Below, in pieces: positions 6,936 to 11,885 of a DNA stretch of 11,885 nt. Position 1 is the first letter of the stretch. Each line of letters starts with the position of its first letter. The notes beneath the pieces are model-generated. The model was not told the origin of the DNA, did not search any database, and saw only the letters and a list, made by a program, of their open reading frames with translations. Position numbers and translations under genes: made by a program. The stretch is taken from contig CANQTI010000039.1 of NCBI GenBank assembly GCA_947626725.1, positions 1-11,885 on the forward strand, in the 5' to 3' direction. Source of the stretch: an uncultured Eisenbergiella sp. (lineage in GTDB: Bacteria; Bacillota; Clostridia; Lachnospirales; Lachnospiraceae).

Positions 6936-6958
6936 TTTGACAACACTGGATTGTCAAA
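6936..6958. promoter_or_regulatory. Perfect dyad TTTGACAA-N7-TTGTCAAA, candidate operator
   Basis: Two perfect 8-base inverted arms (6936-6943 and 6951-6958) surround a 7-base spacer. They lie about 30 bases upstream of the -35 box of the leftward promoter and 30 bases before the -35 of the rightward candidate promoter. Both arms also contain -35-like hexamers. The placement between two divergent genes suits a dimeric regulator that controls both, but no regulator gene lies in the window. Confidence 0.5.
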
Positions 6959-6987
6959 AAATGTTACATATATATTACGAAATGCTA

Positions 6988-7017
6988 TTGCCTTACACCT
7001 TTTTGGAATGGTAAAAT
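6988..7017 (+). promoter_or_regulatory. Candidate promoter for the hydrolase-deacetylase operon
   Basis: TTGCCT (6988-6993) is followed after 18 bases by TAAAAT (7012-7017), preceded by TGG, which gives an extended -10. The predicted transcript would have a leader of about 240 bases that includes the hairpin cluster at 7040-7120. The sequence ATGGTAAAAT recurs at 7117-7126, so a second, closer -10 element may exist there. Confidence 0.45.
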
Positions 7018-7126
7018 AGCCGCAGGCGGCTATTTACTCACGAATCAAAGATTCGTTCGTTGCCATGTCAGGTGGAAGCAAATGTCCGCTTCGCGGCCGC
7101 TTGCTTCCCTGCTGACATGGTAAAAT
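7008..7126. repeat. Hairpin-rich element flanked by the direct repeat ATGGTAAAAT
   Basis: The 10-bp direct repeats are at 7008-7017 and 7117-7126. Between and partly within them lie three inverted repeats. The first is AAATAGCCGC/GCGGCTATTT (7014-7023, 7026-7035). The second is ACGAATC/GATTCGT (7040-7046, 7050-7056). The third is a larger palindrome at 7063-7120 with arms CCATGTCAG/CTGACATGG and GGAAGCAA/TTGCTTCC and a CCGC/GCGG tip. The arrangement looks like a small non-coding insertion or REP cluster whose ends may be a target-site duplication. It is unrelated in sequence to the palindrome family elsewhere in the window. Confidence 0.65.
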
Positions 7127-7263
7127 GGTCTGGACGGCAAACGGAAAATTTCATGGGCAGTTTTTTGACGCTCCGTCTGTAAAAGATTTCGGGATAAAAA
7201 ACGGGAAAAGAACAGTTGTGTTGAGCCGACCGGGAGCGTGCAGAAGTATATGGGGGAAGTATT

Positions 7264-9141
7264 TTGCGTTTAAAGGGAAAAGGAGCATTACATAGGAAAC
7301 CGTATAAAAGAAACAAGAAGAAAAACAGGAATCTTCGGACCCTGACCGCCATATACGCGGCGGCTGTTTTTTTCGCCGTGGTCATGCTGGGCTGCGGGCT
7401 GTTCTATGCCCTGCGGGAAGGGGCGGAGGATGCACAGCCCGTTCAGGCGGAGCTGGCTCAGGACGAGGCTGGGGCGGATGCGCAACAGACGGACGGACCG
7501 CAGGCGGAGGAGCCCGGATATGAGGCGGTGCCGGAAACAGAACCGGAAACGGAGACCGAGACCGAAACGGAAGAGCCGGAGGTATATGTGGAGCTGACGG
7601 AGGAGAACCGGGACGGTTTTGTCAAGGTGGAGTCCTGCGAGATCCGGCCCGGCACTGGCAACTTTGAACTGCGGGGTACGGTGGAGGAAAAGCCGGTCAG
7701 CGATGACGACAGTTTTTATCTCCTTGAGATGAAAATGTACGATGCACAGCCCGATCCGACGGGAGAATACATTGCCCGTGTGACGAAAGACAAGTCCTTT
7801 ACATTGTCCGCGCAGACCAATATTGGCCGTGCCGATTCCAGGCTGTTGTCCAAATTTGTGGTGGCGGTGAAGCTAGATGGCGAATATGTTCCGCTCTGCG
7901 ATCCGCAGTATATTACCAATCCGGAAGTGCTGGCAGCGTATCAGAAAGATTTTCCGCAGACCGCGTCCATTAAGGGGATTCTGGTAGATCCGCTGAAACT
8001 GACCGGGCCGGAACTGGATGATCTGGGTGTCAGCCATGCCGCCTACAATATTTTCATTTCTAAGATTTTAGGAGAGACCACTCATAGTGCCTATCCTACC
8101 ATTTATTACGATTATAATGGAAAAACCTATGCTTTCAACGGGCAGCGGATTTCAGAGTATGATCATGTTTTCAGTACGCTGACGGAGAAGGAGATAACCA
8201 TTACGGCGATTCTTTTGAACAATAAAAGTTCTGCGCAGCCTCAGCTCATCCATCCGCTTTCCCGCGGCGGCTCCGGTCATTATTATGCCTTTAATACGGC
8301 GGAGGATGCGGGAATTGAGACGATGGCAGCGGCGGCCTCTTTCCTCGCACAGCGTTATCGGGATATGGAACACGGCACAGTCATGAACTGGATCGTGGGC
8401 AATGAGGTGAACGTTCGGGCAGACTGGAATTATATGCAATATGTGGATTTGGAAACTTATGCGAGAGAATACGCCAATGCGGTTCGGGTTTTCTACAACA
8501 GCATTAAGAGTTATAATGCCAATGCCCGCATTTACGTTTCCATGGATCAGCAGTGGAACCGGGATTTGCAGTCCAATACAAGTTATGACGTGAAGGATAT
8601 GTTGACTGTCATGAATGAGATCGTGAAAAAAGAAGGCAATATCGACTGGGGGCTGGCGCATCACCCGTATGCGTATCCATTGAATAACACGACCTTCTGG
8701 AAGTCCTCTGAAAAGATCGATCGCCTGATCACTGATTCGGAAGATACCTCTATTGTCACGATGGAGAACATTCACGTGGTGACGGACTTCATGCGGAGTG
8801 AAGAAATGTTGACGGCGGAAGGAGAGGTGCGGCCCATCATTTTGAGTGAGCTGGGCTATTCCTCTGCGAAGGGAGAAGAAAATCAGGCGGCAGCCTTTGC
8901 ATATGCTTATTATGCGGCATCTGGCAATCCGGATATTGACGCGATGATTTTATCCCGCCAAACGGATGCAGCAGAGGAGGTTGCGCAGGGCCTGGCGCTG
9001 GGGCTTTCCTATCAGGGAGGGCGTCACAAATTCATCTACGATGTGTTTAAAAATATCGACAGACCCGGTTCGGAGGCCGTGACGGAATTCGCGAAATCCA
9101 TCATCGGCATCGAGAGCTGGAGCGAGATCACACAGGGATAA
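7264..9141 (+). CDS. Membrane-anchored DUF5722-like hydrolase of clan GH-A type
   Basis: This 625-residue surface protein has a basic cytoplasmic tail (1-25, rich in K and R), one membrane anchor (27-50), and an acidic low-complexity linker with an ET repeat (about 52-107). A beta-rich domain follows (about 110-235), then a TIM-barrel catalytic domain (about 237-620). The barrel resembles DUF5722, with segments such as LGVSHAAYNIFISKILG and HPLSRGGSGHYYAFNT. It carries WIVGNEVN with E381 and ILSELGYSS with E529. These fit the strand-4 acid/base and strand-7 nucleophile of clan GH-A glycoside hydrolases, and the AHHPYAYP motif lies between them. The substrate is not known. The only suitable start is TTG at 7264, six to eight bases after GGGGG. 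The deacetylase gene starts 12 bases after the stop, so the two form an operon. Codon use in about 7980-8900 is more AT-rich than in both ends of the gene. Confidence 0.8.
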   Translation: MRLKGKGALHRKPYKRNKKKNRNLRTLTAIYAAAVFFAVVMLGCGLFYALREGAEDAQPVQAELAQDEAGADAQQTDGPQAEEPGYEAVPETEPETETETETEEPEVYVELTEENRDGFVKVESCEIRPGTGNFELRGTVEEKPVSDDDSFYLLEMKMYDAQPDPTGEYIARVTKDKSFTLSAQTNIGRADSRLLSKFVVAVKLDGEYVPLCDPQYITNPEVLAAYQKDFPQTASIKGILVDPLKLTGPELDDLGVSHAAYNIFISKILGETTHSAYPTIYYDYNGKTYAFNGQRISEYDHVFSTLTEKEITITAILLNNKSSAQPQLIHPLSRGGSGHYYAFNTAEDAGIETMAAAASFLAQRYRDMEHGTVMNWIVGNEVNVRADWNYMQYVDLETYAREYANAVRVFYNSIKSYNANARIYVSMDQQWNRDLQSNTSYDVKDMLTVMNEIVKKEGNIDWGLAHHPYAYPLNNTTFWKSSEKIDRLITDSEDTSIVTMENIHVVTDFMRSEEMLTAEGEVRPIILSELGYSSAKGEENQAAAFAYAYYAASGNPDIDAMILSRQTDAAEEVAQGLALGLSYQGGRHKFIYDVFKNIDRPGSEAVTEFAKSIIGIESWSEITQG

Positions 9142-9153
9142 AGGAGGAAGAAG

Positions 9154-9963
9154 ATGAAGAACATTTACTACTGCTTCCCGCAGGGGAAAGCGAAGGCGCT
9201 CACCATGAGCTATGACGATGGAAGGGAGCAGGATCGGAAGCTGGTGGAGATCTTCAACCGGTATGGGATCCGCGGGACCTTCAATCTGAACTATGGCCTG
9301 ATGGAACGGGGCGAACGGGTCCTGGCGGAGGAGGTCGGCACGCTGTACCGGGGACATGAGGTGGCGACCCATACGCAGCATCATCCGACCATCGCCAGAT
9401 GTCCGCTTTCCGAGGTGGCGGAGGAGATCCTGGAGGACCGCAGGGGGCTGGAGAAGCTCACCGGATATGTGGTCAGGGGACATGCCTATCCCAACGGCTC
9501 CTATACGAAGGAGATCGAAACGCTGTTTGCAAGCCTCGGCATCGCATACGGCCGCGTGGTGGAAAGCGTGCCGGATTTCGCGCTGCCGGAGAATCCCATG
9601 GAGTGGCATCCCACCTGTCACCACAGCGACCCGAAGCTGATGGAGTACGGACAGTATTTCGCGGATTTCCCGAAGAAGCAGTATCTGAAGCTGATGTATG
9701 TCTGGGGACACAGCTATGAGTTCGATCAGAATACGGAGCGCAATAACTGGAAGGTGATCGAGGATTTCTGCAGGCTGATGGGGAACCGTCCCGACATCTG
9801 GTACGCCACCAACATCGAGATCATCGATTATCTGCAGCTTCTGCGCGGTCTGCGCTTTACGGCGGACTGCGGCGCGGTGTACAATCCGTCGGCGGACAGC
9901 GCGTGGCTGGCCGTGGACGATGCCATCGTGGAGGCCAGGGGAGGCTGCCTGACGGCGCTCTGA
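9154..9963 (+). CDS. Cytoplasmic NodB-fold polysaccharide deacetylase family protein
   Basis: This 269-residue protein belongs to the NodB/carbohydrate esterase 4-like deacetylase superfamily, which removes acetyl groups from amino sugars or polysaccharides with a divalent metal. Seen motifs are MSYDDG with D21 and D22 (catalytic base and metal ligand), HTQHHP with H73 and H77 (metal ligands), and RGHAYPNG (108-115) in place of the usual RxPY loop. A WGHSYEFD stretch near 188-195 probably supplies the late histidine. There is no signal peptide or anchor, so the protein is cytoplasmic and may act on imported oligosaccharides or on sugar precursors. An AAAGGAGG ribosome site precedes ATG 9154. 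The gene directly follows the surface hydrolase with 12 bases between, which implies a shared pathway. It ends before a palindrome at 9995-10170 that could terminate transcription. Confidence 0.85.
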   Translation: MKNIYYCFPQGKAKALTMSYDDGREQDRKLVEIFNRYGIRGTFNLNYGLMERGERVLAEEVGTLYRGHEVATHTQHHPTIARCPLSEVAEEILEDRRGLEKLTGYVVRGHAYPNGSYTKEIETLFASLGIAYGRVVESVPDFALPENPMEWHPTCHHSDPKLMEYGQYFADFPKKQYLKLMYVWGHSYEFDQNTERNNWKVIEDFCRLMGNRPDIWYATNIEIIDYLQLLRGLRFTADCGAVYNPSADSAWLAVDDAIVEARGGCLTAL

Positions 9964-9994
9964 GACCCTTGCCGCAGAGCAGCCGCCGCCCCGG

Positions 9995-10170
9995 CAGAAA
10001 GCGCCGCCCGCGGCCTGTGTGTATTCCTTTTCCGGACACGCTCGCGCTCGGAGAAAAACGCAGCGGTTCTAAACCCAGCGGCGTCCTGACGGACTTGCTT
10101 CGTTAAGAACCGGCGTTTTTCTACGGTACGGGAAAATGGAATACATACAGGCCGCGGGCGGCGTTTTCTG
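9995..10170. repeat. 176-bp imperfect palindrome, copy 2 of the repeat family; possible bidirectional terminator
   Basis: The left arm from 9995 and the right arm ending at 10170 pair over about 38 bases with few mismatches. The inner stem joins GAGAAAAACGC and CGGTTCTAA to TTAAGAACCGG and CGTTTTTC. An apical stem-loop GTCC-TGAC-GGAC lies at 10083-10094. It occupies the gap between two convergent genes, and a T5 run follows GC pairs on each strand, so it could end transcription from both sides. Its core matches the element at 611-812, and its left half matches 11338-11424 closely, including the outer arm. The rest of the gap (10171-10281) holds one CGGAGC/GCTCCG pair and nothing else of note. 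Confidence 0.82.
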
Positions 10171-10281
10171 TCGGAGCGATTTCCCCAGGGCGGATGCTCC
10201 GTTTTCGCCGCCTGTGAAAGCAAGGGCTGTGTATTGGTATTCAGTTGTTCATTCAGTGCGAATTGCAGGCTCTGGAGTTTC

Positions 10282-11235
10282 CTATAAGCTGCAGCGATAC
10301 AGTTTCCCGGTCGCATCCAGAATCAGAATCTCATCTTCCTTCAGATAAGTATAACCCTTCACAGAATCGCAGGCAAGCTCTCCTTTCAGATTCCATGAAG
10401 CACCGCCATCTTCCGTAAGAAACAGCTTGTATACAGCATCCTTTCCGGTTTCCCTGACAATCAGGGCTCCCTGGGCTTTCTCCTTATAGCAGAAGACGGG
10501 AGCGTATGCATCTATATATGCCACATCCTGATCGGGCGTAAAAATATGGATACTCTTCCATGTCTGCCCTGCATCCGTGGTCTGATAAAGATACGCTGCG
10601 TTCCCATGATATGTCACGGCAAGATAGCCGCCTGTACCGGAGAACTCAATTCCCTGGGGATAACCGTCTATTTCACCCGTCAGATCCTTTCGCAAAGCAA
10701 AGGTCTTCCCTCCGTCCTGCGTCCGAAACAGCTTCTTCTCCATCAGGCCCGCTGCAGGCGTCCCACAATAGAGAAGATACCCGTTCTCCGCATCTTGAAA
10801 GTTCAAGAACAGCGTCCCATCATCCTCATACAATGCGTCGTCCGTTTCTCCCGCCACCGTCTGCGACCAGTTCGTTCCTGCGTCAAAAGTGCTCTCCACC
10901 ACTATGGCCTGCCTGTCGGGGACGATATATGCCACATGAACAGTGCTCTCATCCTCCGGGAAAATTCCGACACTGGCATCCTTTCCACCCGCCTCTTCCG
11001 CTATATCCTTTACCAACACAAAATTTTCCACTCCATCCTCGGTAAACAGTAATTCATTCTGCGAAGACAGAGCCCACCCCTTCTGCCCATCTAAGATATA
11101 TATCTGCTTTAACTGATAAGAAGCATCTACAGGGGTACAGGCATAAGAAGAATCCTTGGAACCGCATCCTGTTAATCCGGCCACAATCCCGATAATCAAC
11201 AATATTTTTCCGCATAATGATTTCATACTATTCAT
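10282..11235 (-). CDS. Secreted lipoprotein with Asp-box (BNR/Ycf48-like) beta-propeller repeats
   Basis: This 317-residue protein begins with a lipoprotein signal peptide: a short basic start, a hydrophobic core (IL LIIGIVAGL, interrupted here for reading) and the lipobox LTGC with C24 as the lipidated residue. It should be anchored to the outer face of the membrane. The mature part contains five Asp-box type motifs of the S/T-x-D-x-G-x-T-W pattern: TEDGVENF (65-72), TFDAGTNW (116-123), TQDGGKTF (172-179), TTDAGQTW (219-226) and TEDGGASW (274-281). Such repeats occur in sialidases and in Ycf48-like propellers; no sialidase active-site arginines or FRIP motif are evident, so an enzyme role is not supported. 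AGGAGG lies nine bases before ATG 11235; ATG 11226 is an alternative start. It follows the debranching enzyme gene on the same strand and converges on the deacetylase gene. Its function is unknown; binding of a surface ligand or protein assembly is possible. Confidence 0.83.
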   Translation of the reverse strand: MNSMKSLCGKILLIIGIVAGLTGCGSKDSSYACTPVDASYQLKQIYILDGQKGWALSSQNELLFTEDGVENFVLVKDIAEEAGGKDASVGIFPEDESTVHVAYIVPDRQAIVVESTFDAGTNWSQTVAGETDDALYEDDGTLFLNFQDAENGYLLYCGTPAAGLMEKKLFRTQDGGKTFALRKDLTGEIDGYPQGIEFSGTGGYLAVTYHGNAAYLYQTTDAGQTWKSIHIFTPDQDVAYIDAYAPVFCYKEKAQGALIVRETGKDAVYKLFLTEDGGASWNLKGELACDSVKGYTYLKEDEILILDATGKLYRCSL

Positions 11236-11267
11236 ACGAAAGAGCCTCCTATTTGTAATTTTTCACA

Positions 11268-11297
11268 ATAATATTCTTTACCGGCCACCCAGGTCAC
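11268..11297 (-). promoter_or_regulatory. Weak candidate promoter for the lipoprotein gene
   Basis: On the minus strand GTGACC (11297-11292) is followed after 18 bases by TATTAT (11273-11268). The start would fall just upstream of the AGGAGG ribosome site. The match is modest, and read-through from the debranching enzyme gene is an alternative. Confidence 0.3.
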
Positions 11298-11337
11298 TGA
11301 TAGAATTTGATTCATCTTTATCGCACTTCTTTTCTTT

Positions 11338-11424
11338 GCCTTATCAGGCACGGCTGAGCTTAGTGTCCGCTGCGTTTTTCTCCCGAGCGCGAGCGTGTCC
11401 GGAAAAGGAATGCACACAGGCCGC
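11338..11424 (-). repeat. Half copy of the palindromic repeat family (copy 3)
   Basis: Read on the minus strand, 11424-11367 matches the left half of copy 2 (about 10010-10068) almost base for base. This includes the outer arm with CCTGTGTG and TTCCTTTTCCGGACACG, the CGCTCGG stretch and the AAAAACGCAGCGG core. It then keeps CTAAGCTCAG, also present in copy 1, and an apical stem GCCT-GATA-AGGC (11338-11349). The right half of the palindrome is missing, so the long stem cannot form. It starts about five bases after the stop codon of the debranching enzyme gene. Confidence 0.78.
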
Positions 11425-11429
11425 GCTGC

Positions 11430-11885
11430 CTAGAACGGCCGTCCCGTGAAGACGGCCACGGAACGGGGGCGCATGATGAATTCGCCGTCGATGCGCACCT
11501 CAGTGCCTTCCGGGTAGCAGTAACGGCCCTCGCCGTCGCCCCAGGTGTTGACACTTAAGTACCAGGCGCCGCGGAGACCCTGCGGGGGAAGCGTGATCGC
11601 GGCGTCTTCCCAATGGGTGTTGACGGCCACATAGACCAGATCGTCCTGGCCGGTCTCCCGGTCATAGCCCGCGAAGCTGATGCCGAAGGTCCGCGTGTTT
11701 TCGGGCAGATCGGTGATCTCCGCGTTGACGTCGTGGGCCTGTAAGGGCTCCATGCCGCAGACCGCATTGGGCAGCTTTTTGCGGATGACCGGATGGCGCT
11801 GGCGGTAGCGGATCATGAATTTGAAGAATTCGAACAGCTCCCTGTTTTTCTCCAGAAGGGTCCAGTCCAGCCAGGAGATCTCGTT
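11430..11885 (-). CDS. glgX: Glycogen debranching enzyme (GlgX/isoamylase type), C-terminal part (5' end outside window)
   Basis: These are the last 151 residues of a GH13-family alpha-1,6-glucosidase that trims branches from glycogen or related glucans in the cytoplasm. The open frame runs in from the window edge with the motif NEISWLDW, followed by LLEKNRELFEFFKFMI and then RYRQRHPVIRKKL. This order is typical of the end of the catalytic barrel in GlgX and isoamylase proteins. The rest is the C-terminal beta-sandwich domain, with an internal YVAVNTHWEDA segment and the closing RSVAVFTG. The catalytic residues lie upstream, outside the window. An internal methionine at 11816 is not the start, because the coding pattern continues without interruption to position 11885. 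The stop codon is TAG at 11430-11432, and a half palindrome follows at once. Type (GlgX versus isoamylase or pullulanase) cannot be settled from this part. Confidence 0.88.
   Translation of the reverse strand, partial: NEISWLDWTLLEKNRELFEFFKFMIRYRQRHPVIRKKLPNAVCGMEPLQAHDVNAEITDLPENTRTFGISFAGYDRETGQDDLVYVAVNTHWEDAAITLPPQGLRGAWYLSVNTWGDGEGRYCYPEGTEVRIDGEFIMRPRSVAVFTGRPF

Noticed and set aside
7014..7035. Hairpin AAATAGCCGC/GCGGCTATTT read as a Rho-independent terminator
   Set aside because: It overlaps the candidate -10 box, no gene ends nearby on either strand, and the T run is only three bases.
7040..7263. A riboswitch or T-box in the long leader of the hydrolase operon
   Set aside because: The hairpins are simple inverted repeats. 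No conserved riboswitch core or T-box sequence was recognised, and no terminator precedes the start codon.
11232..11417. A 61-codon minus-strand frame between the debranching enzyme and the lipoprotein genes
   Set aside because: It is formed by the half palindrome. Similar peptide ends (PFPDTLALG) arise wherever that repeat is translated, so it is not a real protein.

Overview
The window is GC-rich, gene-dense DNA from a Gram-positive anaerobe, most likely a member of the Lachnospiraceae or a related gut Clostridia. The basis is strong AGGAGG-type ribosome sites, sigma-A promoters with extended -10 boxes, and a protein set typical of that group: a DUF885 protein, a DUF6056-like membrane protein, a DUF5722-like hydrolase, an AEC carrier and a glycogen debranching enzyme. 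The species cannot be fixed from the sequence alone. No rRNA, tRNA, CRISPR array, transposase or phage gene was seen.

Layout. Positions 1-551 (-) hold the N-terminal part of a DUF885 protein that starts on TTG. A 202-bp nested palindrome (611-812) separates it from rpe, ribulose-phosphate 3-epimerase (964-1641, +). An AEC-family permease (1742-2674, -) converges on rpe, with its own intrinsic terminator at 1683-1714. The permease promoter lies next to a 20-bp phased repeat, across a divergent gap from a YfcE-type metallophosphoesterase (2965-3825, +) that carries an added C-terminal helical domain. A D-2-hydroxyacid dehydrogenase (3911-4867, +) follows, and its 3' end has been tandemly duplicated across the stop codon.

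A surface-polysaccharide-like block comes next. It has a large polytopic DUF6056-like membrane protein (4929-6839, -), a 424-bp divergent regulatory gap with promoters, a perfect dyad and a hairpin-rich element flanked by direct repeats, then a membrane-anchored clan GH-A-like hydrolase (7264-9141, +). The hydrolase is almost certainly co-transcribed with a NodB-fold deacetylase (9154-9963, +). Converging on this pair is a lipoprotein with Asp-box (BNR) repeats (10282-11235, -), behind the 3' end of a GlgX/isoamylase-type debranching enzyme (11430-11885, -).

The most unusual feature is a family of imperfect palindromes (611-812, 9995-10170, and a half copy at 11338-11424). They share a core while their outer arms differ, and the apical stem shows compensatory changes. 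The genes read mainly as carbohydrate metabolism and cell-surface polysaccharide handling. How the hydrolase, deacetylase and membrane protein work together is inference from position and family.
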